From NCBI GenBank assembly GCA_005765155.1, contig VCCP01000006.1:1004501-1068500 (forward strand): a stretch of 64,000 nucleotides of DNA, read 5' to 3'. A program made the translations under genes and the position numbers. Of the stretch, positions 21,818 to 35,600 are shown in pieces. Every line of letters begins with the position of its first letter. The stretch's first letter is position 1. This stretch comes from Zelopaecilomyces penicillatus (taxonomy: Eukaryota; Ascomycota; Sordariomycetes; Hypocreales; Pseudodiploosporaceae). The notes beneath the pieces were generated by a model that made no database searches, was not told the DNA's origin, and saw only the letters and a list, made by a program, of their open reading frames with translations.

Positions 21818-24800
21818 GTCTGGTGAAAGTTTAACTTTGATGTTATTGATATGCGCCGCCTTCTAGTACTAGTTTGTCACTCTCCTTTCCAGAAGAATCA
21901 CATGCATACAATAATACTACTGTCATTAAAGTAAGATGTTGCAAACTATGAAGAAAGTCAATCATTTTTCTAGGCCTCACGTTGAGTCTCAAGCAAAGAA
22001 AGAAAAGAAAAAAAGGGGCTTTCAAAGCATTTATGACTCTGCGTCTGGTGATATCCGCAAACTACGCAACCAGCTCAAAGTTCCATCCAGACTTCAAGCA
22101 ACACGCACGCGGGGCGACTTCCGGCCCTATAACTAGGTTGGTTTGAGATCGGGGACGCCTATTGGACCGTTTACACAGAGATCTCAGATCCTTTCGCATT
22201 CTCTAGCCGCATCTGGGAAGCCGAATCGGTTTTGGCCAACGATCAATCTCCACGCGTTCGTTCTTGTCATCAAAGTAACGACCAAGATGGGAATATGTTT
22301 TGCCGGGCAGTACAATACCATGAAAAAACCACGTATCAGGCTTTAGAAATGTGTTTCTATACGGCCAACTTCAGCTGAACAGAAGGGTTACCATTGCCTG
22401 GTTGTCCAAATCAAGTACCCGTTCGGCTTCGAACGGGTAAAACGGCACGAGAGCAGAAGTAGGTATGTGGTTTTTCTCTCTTGTGGTTGTAGTACCCACG
22501 GAGACGCATGATTTTCGTGGCCCAAGTACGGGGCATACAATGTAGTCTGCCAACACCCAATGCAAGGCATACCAAAACAAAACCAAAAAAAAGAACACAC
22601 AAAAACAGCATCGGCGAATCAATCAATGAATCTGCCATTCCACACTTGTGAAAGACTTGCTGGGCGAAGAATGGCGTCAGAAAAGGGGGAGGGGGACTAA
22701 ATCCAGCTTAAACGAGCCAAAGAAGGTCTCATGACACTCCCTAAACGAGCCCGCATAATGATATAGCGAGAGTATCGGAGCAGAGTCCGATTGGATAAAC
22801 GCAGCTCCTTGGCTGTGTTGGCTTGAGCAAAGTGTATAGGAAGAGGGGGAAGGGTTAGGCGCTTGTTCTGATCGCGCATCACATGCGGATGAGGAACAAG
22901 CTGTGACGTGGCTGGGGGGCTTCATACTAATCATTTCTCAGCTAACCTGTCCATCTATTTGCAACAGCTTAGACAGCACGTCAGGTCCTTTCCATACGAG
23001 ATACTAGCCCATATGGGTGGGTATCTTGCCTCCAAAAAGGGACAATATATGATGCACATTTCTGCCACTTCTAAACCTTTAGTACCTGCAAAAATGTTAA
23101 AAGCTCTATATAATTAATAGCATCATCTCTCGTTTAGCTTCAATCTCATCATTCTAACATTGTCGCACACCTTCAGCCAGCAACTACCTCCTCCAACCCT
23201 GGCAGAAGCTTCTCCCACATAGACACGTGCTTTTTTCTCTGTTACTCCACCACACAATCGAGAATCCCTTTCACTCTTAGCGTAGATCCTATTCCAGTCT
23301 ATTGAATAGCCATGACATCTCACAATGGATGTTAGTGGCCGATGCAGAATAAGACCGACCGATCAGTGCAAGGGGTTTTGCTGATTGAGCTGATCGGTCC
23401 CGAACCCTGCTCTGCTGCAATGATTGTACGAAAGTGGGATGACGGAGTGAAAAAAACAAACTAGTGAGCATTCAAGTAATCTCCAAAAATGCTGTTCATC
23501 AAGTTGAGCAGGCTGATTTGACGCCATGTTTGCTTAGTTTTCTGGTTAGTGAGCGGTGAAAAACAGTGTTGAATATGGAGATAGCGATGACGGTTTGTTT
23601 TTCTTTGTACGTCCAGAAGTGGCAGGCTGGACTTTTATGATTGATGCCTGGTATGTTCAATCAAATTTTCGTATTTTCAGGCAACTGATAATTATATCTG
23701 GGGGAAGCTAGAATCAGGGGGCATCAACGTGAGTCTTTTACATGTGAACCGAACGCTACTAATTACCGAGTACTAATTCGCCTTAAATACTCCCTTTTTT
23801 ATGACTTACCTTGGCAATTATTGCCAGTCGAAAATGACTACCCAAAACCCTCAAAGCAACACACGCCTTATTTTTCGTTCCAAAAAGCAAAGTTCTGCTC
23901 ACTTTCGGAGAAGCTACCCTACCAAGCAAGATACACAGGTTGAAAACTTGCAGGCAACTTCCATCTATTAACTCTGATGAGAGTAACTCAGAAGCTCCGT
24001 TTATTCCAGCAAAAAAGTTCATTGTACTCATGCCCAGTCAGTCAGTAAATGGTGAGTGTTGGGAAGATCTGGAAGTAAATCTGTGGAACTGTTCCCAGTA
24101 TCCCAACTTAACTACTACTAGTTACAGATACGCCATGATCCTAGGTATGTAAACGACGACATAAACGGTTCTTAAAAACTGCATCGCCGCATGGATTGTC
24201 AGTCATTCGTTTCGGCGGATTATATGCTACCCGATCATTCCCAAAGAGAAAGGGGGGTTTCCTACCACATCCTGCTCTACCCATCGGTGATGCACTTGCT
24301 GATGAAGGCTTCAAACGTCACATACCTATGTTTCATTGAGATTCTCGGAGCATGTCTACTCGGACACTATCCTTGGGCTGTCAGGGCTCAATCAATAATA
24401 CAGGCTAAGTTATGGCCAGCATATCCCCATGCGAGACAGATTGGAGCATCTACAGAACCTACTAGTGGTGGTCACGAAGTAACTTCCCCAATAACATCTT
24501 ACTGTACGACTGCTGTTCACAAAGCAAAAAAATAAGGACTTGACTCAGCCCAAAAGTATGCGGAGTCGACAATTTTTCATTTACTCTCGACCTCGAATCC
24601 CAACTCAGGGGAGTGTCTGACCCAACACTTCCACCAATACGAATACAGATAGTTCTCATAACAGGGGTATTCCAGAAAAGATGATACAACGTAGCAGAAA
24701 ACAAACACATTATTCAACAGGAATAAGAAATTGTCATGATAAAAAAAAACATATGCAAACAGAAATTTTCCTTATCATGATGGTGCGAGCGAGCTCGACA

Positions 24801-24929
24801 GGGCTGTAAACCGAAGTAAATATACGCAACTTCTTCATGTACGCAAATCCAGTATCCGTACAATAAATCAAAAGAAAACCCCCAAAAAGATGCGAGATGA
24901 ACCAGCGCTTGCACTTAGATTGGCACGTT
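21818..24929. other. Gene-free interval
   Basis: It holds the promoter side of the regulator at 20098-21817 and a perfect 10-bp hairpin at 22416-22439. Short frames at 22908-23117 and 24191-24535 show no motif. Nothing else is supported. Confidence 0.5.
22416..22439. repeat. Perfect 10-bp hairpin with 4-nt loop
   Basis: TACCCGTTCG, loop GCTT, CGAACGGGTA. All ten pairs match. It lies about 600 bp upstream of the regulator at 20098-21817 and is not explained by any coding region. Confidence 0.7.
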
Positions 24930-27420
24930 TTAATTGAATGGCGTGCCATATGCTAGCCAGTCTGATTCGGGGTCAGGCATCCTCGACTCGCCAGTGAGCG
25001 CATTCACGCCATGTGACGACCAGGAGCCTGGCTGTTCACTCGATCTCGCGGCCGGCCCCACTATTTTAGGATAATTGAAAAAGTCAAAGATGTCGATGTT
25101 GTCGAGCTCGCTCAGGGACGTGCCCTGCGTCGACATTTGCTCCAATCCAGATTGGCGGGTGGATGACGTCAAGGTTGCCAAATCATGAGCGCTTCTGCAT
25201 TAAGCCCCTGTTAGTTTGTCACCTTGACAAGATGAGAATTCAGAAAGAAAAGATATACACTACTCACCTGCGCATGGCAGTGAAATTCATGTCGCTTTGA
25301 CGGCCTCTTTGCACCGCCCGCGCCAGAATCTTGGCGTAGTTGTTGGCCACCTCCCAATACTGCCCTACATGTCCAAGAATTTCAATGAAGAATTCAATTT
25401 TTGGGTCCAGCTGGCATCCGATGGACGCGGAATGAACCAGAAGCAGTCTGGCGGCAACCCATAATGAGAAAACAAAGGGCGGTCCGAGATTATCCAGTCC
25501 GCTGGCCTCAAAGACGTCGCGCGCAATGTCTGCCAAGCTCTGAACTGCTGCCAGACACCTCTGCATGGCATAATATGATGGGACAAACAGGTGTGACCTG
25601 ACAGTAGGGTATGCCGCAGAGGAGTGCAATCGTACCACCGAGGTGACGTATGCGCTGTGCAACATGAACCAGTTGGCCACGCGGCTTCCCGGATCCGAGT
25701 GGCACAACGCCGAAATTTTGCTATAGTCGCTTGGCAGGCTACGCAGCCAGTCGTCGAGCGCGCCATCGAGAGACCGATATGTGTTTCGCCAACCAGTGAC
25801 ATCTGTAGATGATGTAATGTCGATTGGGGTTTTCAAGAAATCGTGAACTTTGCTAAGGATTCGTAGGATTTCGCAGTGATATGAAAAGCTACCCAGGTTC
25901 TCAGGCTTGTTGCTAACATAGCCTGAGTTGCCGTGCTGTTCAGTCGGCGAGATCCATGACCTAGTCTCCACCGGCACATTTCTGGAGAATAAATCATAGG
26001 AGCAGGGCAGAACTCGCTGCATCTTTCTGTCATCGAGCATGAAATCAAATGTCGTCGTGGCAATCGTTGCATATCGGTCGAGCAAGTACACCATCCAGCA
26101 AAGCCTACGTCGACTCTCATCCTCAATCCAAGATTCAGGCTGGCCAGTTGCCACACGTCGAATGGAGCCGGTATGTGGCAGGTCGTCCGAGCCAACGGAT
26201 AGATAAATACTGCTTTCCTGGCATAGACCGAGCTGCCTTACGTTCTGAGCCAGAAGAGAGAGAATATTCCATCCTTTGGGCCCATTGGAGGTGCCCAGTT
26301 CATCCAGGCAAATTATAACCAAGGCTCTGAGTGCTGCCACGGAAACATTTTCCAATGCATACATCTGCACAGTCCGCTTGGACACGGCATGATAATGCGC
26401 CCTCATCTCCGGCGATACGCGGGAATCCCTCAAGAATCTCAAAGTCGTCGCAACGATGGCGTGTAAAAGTACACGATCGGGCTCATTCAGGGATGTCGAA
26501 CCAAAGAAGATTCCAAACGTTGACTTTCGGTCGAGGATCGGACACCATGGGTTACAGTGCTTGAAGTACAGGTCGACGAGGGTGTAGACAATATCGTGGG
26601 GCGGAAGATCTGCAATGGTAGATAGCGAGGAGGGACCTCTTAGAGGTCCAGAGCCGATGGAGGGTGGATGCTGCTGATTGAATGAGTCGTTGAGAGAGGA
26701 GTTCGGCAGAGTAATGACAGGCGCTCTTCCATCTTGATTATCGCCTCCGTCAACACCCCAGATAGGATTCGTCAATGTTGGTCGTGTTTGAGGGGCAGAT
26801 GTGCCTCCTGCCACAGGGCCACCGATAGGACTGACTCTGGTGTCACGATGGAAACCCTCGATGTGGGCTGCCTGGTTGCTCACCGCCGGCGAAAGGGTCT
26901 GAGTGGCATAGACGTGATCATGGGCGATATGCTCCTCAACACGCTGCCCCAGCTTCTGCAAAAGAGCATCGATCCTGTTGACCTTGGCTTCTAGCTCAAG
27001 GCTGAACCCGATGCGGCTTCCAGGCTTCTGCCTCTCAAGATAGACGCATTGTCGGTTATGACGAGCGCACCACGAACACGCAGGCTCGGCGCGGTCACAT
27101 TTCACCTTGCGTGCTTTACACAGCTCGCAGCTGAAATAAGATTAGCTAGAGTTTTTGATGTGGGCTCAACTTCATTCCATCCGAGTAAAGCAATGAGGGG
27201 GGGTGTTAAGCGAAGGAGGGGGAAGGACATACGAAGTCTTCTGATATTTGGCCCTCTTCCGTTTCTTTCCTGCAGCGGCAGCAGAGCCATTCTGCGTGGT
27301 ATCGTCCCCGCTGGAACCGTCTTCGTGACTCGACACCGAGTTCGCCTCGTCCTCGGCCATTGATAGCGAGGGTGGATTCGGTTCTAGCGCAACTGCCCCA
27401 TCACCTTGGATATCCCACAT
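24930..27420 (-). CDS. Zn2Cys6 transcription factor with fungal-specific TF domain
   Basis: Model, reverse strand: 27420-27233, 27130-25268, 25194-24930 (771 residues). The intron before the zinc cluster splits a Ser codon. The cluster is CELCKARKVKCD...CSWCARHNRQC, preceded by a basic stretch (KKRKRAKYQK) and followed by a short coiled-coil-like linker (LELEAKVNRIDALLQKL). The middle-homology domain starts near DLPPHDIVYTLVDLYF and contains a CWMVYLLDRY segment. The acidic C-terminal exon (ELDNIDIFDFF) could activate transcription. The start at 27420 has A at -3; the ATG at 27360 (MAEDEANSV) is an alternative. It is the gene nearest the glycerol kinase and on the same strand, so a role in the glycerol cluster is possible but only inferred from position. 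Confidence 0.9.
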
Positions 27421-28937
27421 TGTCCCATTAATGTGTGCAAAACGATAAACTTGAGATCTATCTTGCATCCGGCACTGCCTGGCGATGAGTTCTTCTGCGT
27501 CCAGGTGGAGTTTGCGAGTTCCGCCAAGAAGGGGCTCGGCGGACACCCGTACGAGTATATAGCGACGTAGGAAAAGACGTACACGGCCCAATCAGGCGCT
27601 TTGAAGCAATTACTGCTTCTCAATCGAGGAGTGGGAGGGGTGGCGCGCTCCGATGCATGGGGGGCACCACCATCCGATGTTAGGTAGGCACTCCTCGTAC
27701 TGTATTCGTACTATGCGGTGTGTGGCTACTGCAATGCGCCGTGATCCAGCTTTGTCGGTCCCGCAACTCGCGCACGTTGGGAGGTTTTGGGTTGGGGGAG
27801 GGGGAAACTTGAGAGGGCGGCGGCCGTTCAGCCACGGGCCAGCCAGGAAGGATGTGTGAAATAATCGGCGTCAGAGGAGAATTGGGGCGAGGATTCGGCC
27901 GCGCCGCGAGCCGCCACCATGTGGACGAAGACCGTTGCAGCGGGACGATGGCGATGGCAGATGGCGATGGTGAAGGTGACGGTGATGGGAGGCAAGCAGG
28001 GACAGCAAGAGTTGGTTCGGCGAAGGAAGACGAGTGGTTGGTTGAGCTATGCCGATGGCGTCGACGTTGGATGACATGGAAAAAAAAGAAGCCCTACGGA
28101 GTGCAGGCCACTGCGACAGGCCACAGCTACAGGGCCCTGCACTGCAACGCACCGACGTCCACCGAGCACAGAGCAAGGCGGACCGACAACCTGGCTGGGC
28201 GGGTGGCTGCCCTGGGCTTATTTGGGGGGGAGGGAGGTCCAGCGCACCAGCGTCCATTGCACCACTGCTGGAATCGCCTGGCCAGTGCTAAACCAATCCA
28301 CTGTGGGGGGTTCGAGTGAGGCTACAGGCTACAGGGGGGTGGTTAGCGAGGTCCGTTCGCTGTTCCAGCCCTTGAAAGGCGGCGCTATCTGAGCGGTACA
28401 CGAACATCCGTCCACGGGTACGGGTACGGGTAGAGAGTTTAGCACCCGACACTTTGTACTAATATGCGTTACAGGTACCAGCATCCATTCAAACAGCACT
28501 CCATGCATACAGGCATGATGCGCTGCTGCCTATTGTTGGGTCCAATGGTAATGCCGTTTCTCCAGCGCGGTCTCACTGTTGGCTCCAGGTTCCAGATATT
28601 CTGGGCGCGGTCTGCCCTCTCCACAAAAAAGGGGGACATAGATAGAGATCGCTTTACTGGGCAGGCAGGCAGGCTTTCTCCCCCCACAAGAATCAGCGTG
28701 GCATTCGTTTAAGTGAACCCTGGCACTGCTGGCAAGGCTGCATGTGCTCAGGTGTGCAGGTGTGCTAATTACAGCACACCTTACGCACTGTAACTGTCCG
28801 TAACCGCACATGCACTGTACAGGCAGGTGAGAGTGTAGTGTTGGCCCTGCCTAGGTATACTGCAACACCACCTGACTAACATCGTCCATCAGCACGCTGA
28901 TCCGTACCTTGCATCCGCTGCCGACATCCTAATTCCG

Positions 28938-28963
28938 ATGCTGATGATGATGATGATGATGAT
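28938..28963. repeat. (GAT)n microsatellite
   Basis: About seven GAT units in a row, then TTG repeats; an ordinary simple repeat. Confidence 0.85.
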
Positions 28964-30106
28964 GTTGTTGATACCTATTTCTGTGAGATCCTGTTGCAGA
29001 GCGCGCGCTTCGTGCCGTGTGTTTTTGTTTCAAAGGTATTTTTCGGGTTTGGTCTCCATTCCGAGCGATATGTTCCATGCTTCCTCACCTACCGTTTCTG
29101 CCACAATGAGACGTAGACGGATGGATGTAAGGGGATGGGTGTCGATGGTCATGTGTTTGCTCGATTTAGATTGATTTTACCGGAATTTGTAAACACCAGG
29201 GGTTGTGCGCGACTATTGAAAACTCGAAATGCCAATCTAGCAATTCAGGATCCTCATCAAGGCCTGCTCATCCGATGCCTCTGATGTGGTTATCCGTTAT
29301 CCTGGTTACCTAGATACCTAAGGTAGGTACCTATGGACAGCTGCTTCCAGTGTGTTTTCCAGAAAGCCTCTAGTGGAGCTCCAGCACACCTCACCCGCCA
29401 ACGACTCGCTCCAACAGCCCTGTAGCCCAGCCGGTGTAAATTACCCACCTGGTGCTAGTAACCCGACCTTTTATTGGCGCGCCCGTTGTCATCATCATAC
29501 TGGTTCCAGATATTGGATGGCTTCGGCGAAGAACCCCCGAATCTGGGCGAGAAATCTTGCTGACCTCGGCTTTGCACCAAAATTTGGCAATAAGAAAAAC
29601 AAGAACAGAACAGCCAAGCCAAGCCACCATAGAAGAAGGAAAAGGACGTACAATAGGCAGCGCAACCCCACACAGAATCACGGAAAACAAACACCGAAAT
29701 ACCCGGGCTATGAAATCGATGGATGGATTGATGTGCACAGGTTCAAGTTGCCCGATAATTACTTCGTAGCATCAGGTAATACGCATTAATCCACTAATCG
29801 ACATGTTACTCGCATATCTTTAATGTACAGTTACCAGTAAGGATTTGCCTCTTTTTTGCTTGTTCGGTACCACCGACCACCCGCAATATTACCGATGCCT
29901 TACGTGATCGCATGTTGCTTCTGTCTACTATTAGCCTAGATTTACCAAAACATTTGACAGCAGTTTTAGTTTGGCTATTACTACGGTATAATGGGTAAAT
30001 GGCCAATGTGGGCCCTGTACTCGTCAGGGGTTTGGTGAAATAGGCTGGGGCTTTCTCTTGTAGGGGATACAAGATACAAGGCAAGAAGCTTAGACCCTAC
30101 CCTATG

Positions 30107-30288
30107 ATATTAAATTAATAAGAAATAAAAGATATAAAATAGATTTAAATTCTATATAAATAATATAAAATATAAAATAAATATAATCTTAATAAGGATA
30201 ATATTTAATATTTTTTTAGATTTTTTTTAGATTTTTTTTAATTTAATATCTTTATTTAATATTAAATTTCTTATTTTACTGTATAAAA
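30107..30288. repeat. Extreme AT-rich island with imperfect inverted ends
   Basis: About 180 bp consist almost only of A and T within otherwise mixed sequence. The left end (AATAAGAAATAAAAGATAT) resembles the reverse complement of the right end (ATATCTTTATTTAATATTAAATTTCTTATT). It may be a repeat-induced-mutation relic, an inserted organellar-like fragment, or a structural element. Confidence 0.6.
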
Positions 30289-30870
30289 AGCGATTGCATA
30301 ATTTAGGTACCTGGAGCTGCAATCAACTACAAAGCCCCTCCATTACAAGGGCCAAGTCAGTACGTGACCCACATTGATTATTTTCGCCTGGTACCATAGT
30401 ATTCTAGATTCGATAAGAGAACAAAACGTACCTAGCATCAAGTCCAAGCTTTCTGAGACAACTTGTAGCGTATGATTGCAGGCATCTCACAGACACTGCG
30501 GCGTTTTCTTTTTCAGCTTTCTTCCTCTTCTTCATCGTCATCGTCGTCACCATCGGCCAAAGATGTTGATCCTTTTTAAGGATTTCCAATTTTCTTAAGC
30601 TACCTATTCGTCGACACAACTTGCCCGAGTATGTTACAATAAGACAGACCAAAACCTGATCCTACTCCTCCTCCTCCTCCGAGATTTCCCACATGAAAAG
30701 AAGCCCGCTTCCGATATCGCTCCTCCTCCTCCTCCTCGATCCAAAGGCCACACACCGAATCGTAAAGCCAGCAGACAATAACAAAGCAGACGTGATAAAA
30801 TATACTAAACAAATTCGTCAAAATCATGAAGCCCCATCCTCACACCATTCATTCATTGTCCTTCCCTTCT

Positions 30871-32655
30871 TTAGTTCGCCCAGCCTCTGCTCATCTCGAC
30901 GGCCTTTTCCCATCGAGCGAAGCGCTTGTCCGCCTCGGCCGCTTCGATTTGAGGCCTGAAGATTGTCCGGCCCTCAGTGTTGACGTCCTTGAGGTCGTCG
31001 AAGCTCTGCCAGACACCAACCGCCAGTCCGGCGGCGATGGCGGCACCGAGTGCCGTCGTCTCACGCATGGAGGGTCGGTTAACGGGGATTCCAATGAGAT
31101 CAGCCTGGGTCTATATGAGACACGAGGTCTTTTGTCAGTAACTTGATTCCAACAAAGTTTGTATAGATCTCTGTGTGCTGGCTCGTCAAGAGGAAGGATG
31201 ACGAGTTGGGGCTTGGGGAAATGTTAAAAGGTAAGATTAGCATCAGTCACGTACCTGCATGATCAGATCTGAATTGCACATGCCACCGTCGACGGCAAGC
31301 TCAGTCAAAGCCTGGCCACTGTCCTTCTCCATGGCTCGCAGAATAGCATTGGTCTGGAAGCAAGTGGCCTCAAGGGTCGCGCGCGCAATGTGCCCGCGCT
31401 TGGTGTAAGCCGTGATACCGAAGATGGTGCCCCGAGCATCATCGATCCAGTAGGGAGCAAAGAGACCGCTAAAGGCGGTAACAAAGGTGCAGCCGCCATT
31501 GTCTTCAACCGTCTCGGCGAGGATGCTAAGCTTGGAAGACTCCTCGATGAAGCCAAAGTTGTCGACGAGGAACTTGACGCTGGAACCGGCCACGGCGATG
31601 CTGCCCTCAAGGGCGTACATGGTTTGGCCTTCTCCAAAGTGGAAGGCAACAGTCGTCAAGAGACCGTGCTTGGAGACGACGGGCTTGGGGCCTACATTGT
31701 AGAGCAGGAAGCATCCCGTGCCGTATGTGTTCTTGGCCAGGCCAGGGGTAAAGGCCTTTTGGCCGACCAGCGCGGCTGACTGGTCACCCAAGCAGCCTGT
31801 GATTTTGATGCCCTGCAAGAGAGTACCGGCCAAGGAGCCGTACGCCTCAGTGTCGGAGGACTTGACGACCTTTGGCAGAGCAATCTTCTTGCGATCAATG
31901 CGGAACCAGTCAAGGAGGTCATCATCGTAGTCGAGCGTCTCCAGGTTCATAAACATGGTACGCGAAGCGTTGGACGGGTCCGAGACGTGGACGTTGCGGG
32001 CAGTGCCGCCGTTAAGCTTGTAGACCAACCAGGCATCGACAGTTCCAAAGGCCAAAACACCCTTTTCGTAAGCGTCCTTGACCTCGGCGACGTTGGCAAT
32101 CAGCCACAGCAGCTTGCTGACGGAGGGGTATGTGGAGAGGGGAAGGCCGCATCGCGACGTCAGCTCACTGGCGCCCAGGCGGTTCTTCAGCTTGCGCACC
32201 AGCTCCTGGGATCGGGTGTCGGTCCAGACAATGGCATTGTGCAGCGCCTTGCCGGTGGTCTTGTCCCAGACGACGGTCGTCTCTCTCTGGTTGGTGATGC
32301 CGACGGCGGCGATCTGGTCCCGGCTATGGCCCTGGGTCTCAAAGTCCTTGACGGCACCGTCAATGCAGGTCTCTACCGAAGAGATGAGCTCTTCGGGGTC
32401 GTGCTCATGCCATCTAATGAAATTACAGTGTTAGATTCGATTTATGAATGCTCTATAATGAGAAGGAACCTGAGGTCTTGAAAGCTCTCAAAGAGGTAGG
32501 GTGATTTAGTAGTAGTAGTCTTACCCGGGCTGAGGATAGTGTTGCTTAAACTCGAGCTGGTGAACCGCGACAACCTCGCCCTTGGCGTTGAAGATGAGAA
32601 ACCGCGAGCTTGTAGTGCCCTGGTCAATGGCTCCAACAAAGGTAGGTGGAGACAT
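30871..32655 (-). CDS. GUT1: Glycerol kinase
   Basis: Model, reverse strand: 32655-32525, 32413-31255, 31110-30871 (509 residues, normal family length). It phosphorylates glycerol to sn-glycerol-3-phosphate with ATP in the cytosol. The FGGY N-domain begins with the phosphate-binding VGAIDQGTTSSRFLIF. Other family signatures are TNQRETTVVWD, AIVWTDTRSQ, GTVDAWLVYKLNGG, the catalytic-Asp region GCLGDQSAALVGQ, and DARGTIFGITAYTKRGHIARA; the C-domain has ELAVDGGMCNSDLIMQ. Intron 1 splits the Gly of PGWHEHD, and intron 2 falls between LIMQ and TQAD. The chosen ATG gives the usual short N-terminus. An in-frame ATG at 32709 would add 18 basic residues. It is divergent from the aquaglyceroporin, 5.4 kb away. 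Confidence 0.97.
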
Positions 32656-35600
32656 GTTGGCAGCGGTTCTATTCTTCTTGAATCTTTTGGATAGAAACGA
32701 AAAGCGCATTCACCACAATCCTACAATGGATGAGGTAGAAAGATTATGTGGGAACGGTTATTATGTGAGTAGAAAAGGATGCAGAGAGCGGGGTTTGGAT
32801 GCTATAGAAACAGCGCAGCACATCCACGACAAGAAACGGGTGGGCAACCAAAGATATAATACACAAAAAGGGCCAGACTACTTATTTATTACCTACACAG
32901 TACAATTCACAGGCCAGCCGGCCGGTCTTTTTTTTTTCAGCTTTGTGCCGTGCGAGGCAAAAGGACTCCTTGGCTCCGTTGGTTGGAGGCTTTTTTCTTA
33001 ATGGCCTCACCAAAACAAGGGGCGCTGGCTCTATGCCTCAATTCCTACCCCACGAATGGAGAGCTGATGGCGGATAAATTGCCTCCATGGGGAAGAGCTC
33101 ACAGCAATCACAAGCTAATCAACTACTACACCTAAGCAGAAAAAGCTACCCCTCACTATCAAACCCCGGCCCCAGCCTTTTCTCCATGTTCTGGCCTCCC
33201 TTTTGGAGGGGGAGGGGGGCCTCAGCCACGGGGATGGGGTTCAGCCAACCAGGATGAGCCAACGACCCATTACTTGCATGAGGTACCTTGCCTTGCCTTG
33301 CCTTGCCTCTGCTTCTCAATGTTGCTGCTGCCTGCACGTTTGTGTGTAAAGTAGGTAGTAGGTAGGTACTACTAGATACGAGAAAGACAAAACCCATATG
33401 CTAGGTAGTATTTGCTTTGTGCGGGAAGAGGTACATTAGCTTTTTTGCCCTGCGCGAGAGGGGGTGAAACCGCGCCGGCGCATCCAGAACACAAAAATCT
33501 AGAGCCTTTTGAGCCGCCCACATCCCCGGATCGCACGAGTGCGGAGCTTTCTGTCACGAGGAAAGTGAGACCTTGCGCGCTTGCGCCAAACATCCGGGAT
33601 GCGTGGCCATGGGCCCATCATGGGTCATGGATTAACACAATTACAATGGGGGGGGGGGGGGGGGGAGGGGGAAGTATGGCCGCGGTTAACTCAAAGCGTT
33701 GCTCCGGGATTGGGGGTCGCCAACATAGATTACGACGGCCCTCGGATGCAGCTGCAACGGCCGATAGCCTCCGCTCTCTCTCTCTCTCTGTCTCTCGCTC
33801 TCCATCTCTTGGGGTTCTCCATCTTTACAGATTCACTAGTAGGATTACGAGTATCCGATGGAGGGTTGGATCTCGTTGACAGAACGCCCAGACCCTTCTC
33901 GGGGTTCCACAGGGCCCCCAATATAACGTCAATTGAGGGGGGGAAAGGCTCCGCAACGGGATCATAGAGGCGAAGCCGCCATCTAAAAAACCCACCAAAA
34001 ATCAGAAATACAAAACCCGAACTCGGGTCCGACAGCCCGAGGTTTCTTGTTTTGATATTGGATCACGTATCTTGGCATGTATGGGGGTGGCCAAAAACAA
34101 TATCCATCCATCCATCCATCCATCCATTCTATTCTCCATTATCCGCGCGCCGAATTCCGGTGTGGGGTCGCCCGGTGTTGTCGGGTGAGACACCTCAAAC
34201 GGCGAGCCGGTTCAAAAAGGAAAAAAAGAAGGTTTACAGTATTGTTGCGACGGCTATTCAGCTCGGTGTACGTTTCCCGAGAAGCCCTTTTTTTTTCTGG
34301 AACAAAGCCTCAAACGGGAATTCACATTGAACTAGTAGTGGATATTCTCGGAGCAATAGTTGCTTCGTTTAATGGTTAGTGTGTTGATTTAACGCAACAG
34401 AAAAGCATGGGAGTCCACAATTTTTTTGGGTATGCGAAACATGCCCCCAGGCTAGCGAAAGCGAAAGGATTGAAGAATGAAAAGGAAAGGATTTTGACTC
34501 CCGTAGTGGAGAATTGAGAGAGAACCTGGAACCCATGAAGCGAGAAAACTTGCAAGTAATAATTAGAAGAGAGTACTCTGTGTGTAAGAAAACAAAGGAC
34601 CATCCGTGCATGTTAGCGAGCAGGGATTCAGATCTGTACTGTTGGTGGCTTGCTAGGAAGAAGGCCGGCTACTGTAACTAAGAACATGGAAAGAATGAAC
34701 CCCCTTGCGAGCATCTCACACTGTTTCTCACATACACGGTATGGTGGTTGGTGGTTGGGATGACAAAGACCATATCTGCGGGTAAGTGGCTGCTGCGCGA
34801 GCACACAACGACCAACGAGGAGCGATGGCAGACCACATGGAGATTTTCCCCAGTCCAGAGCTTTTCTGTTCGGGCGGCGTGTCCGTGGGGCGGCCAGCGG
34901 CGGTGCCAAACTGCTGCGGGAGATTCGGCGATGGCGCACCACCACCACCACTAAACCCATGTTGTGGATGATTCAGTTGTGTTTAGGTAGGTGTAAGATG
35001 TGTGTCTGTCATCTGCAGCAGTGAATCTGCAACTGTTCGCATCAATCTGCAACATGTCAGAAATGCCCTGCAACTCACTGTAGATCCTGATGCCAAATCC
35101 ATGGCATAGTAATCATTAATAAGTTGCTTCCCATCCCCCAGTATCGGCCGGTTCGTTAATAAATGTCGCATCGAATACAGTGCATGCAGTACCACTACTA
35201 AAAAGAAAAACAGTAGAAGCCAACAGCAGCAGCAGCAGCAGCAGCGGCATTGACGGAATGCCCTCGTCAGCATTCCTCTGCAGCGTCGTATCCAGCCTGC
35301 AAATCTCCAATGGCAGCGGCCTTGGCGGTGGCCACAGCACTACACGGGGCTCCATACGTCCAGTGTTCAGTATACCACTGTGATACCGGCATCCACTGTA
35401 CAACTGGGCTGATAATGTATCGCACCAAGCACATCGTGATGGCGTCAATCAAATCAAATCAAATCAAATCAATCAAATCAATCAATCAATCACCTCAGGT
35501 AGGTAATCGATAGCAAGGTTTAGTGGTGTCTTGCTACTGCGCATCATCGCCAGCATTAGCGGCGTTCTTTGGTTCATCCTGGGCCTACCATCAGACCAGT

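Larger units (their letters stand above)
27421..30870. other. Gene-free interval with AT island
   Basis: It holds the promoter of the Zn2Cys6 regulator, a (GAT)n tract near 28938-28963, paired TACCTA/TAGGTA words near 29310-29334, an extreme AT island at 30107-30288, and the 3' flank of the glycerol kinase. Frames such as 27852-28319 (+) and 29352-29789 (+) have simple-sequence composition and no motif. Confidence 0.55.

Noticed and set aside
24590..24625. CTCGACCTCGAATCCC considered as part of a tRNA T-arm
   Set aside because: No acceptor, D-arm or anticodon arm could be folded around it.
27852..28319. 155-codon forward open frame
   Set aside because: Simple-sequence GA/GC composition and no motif.
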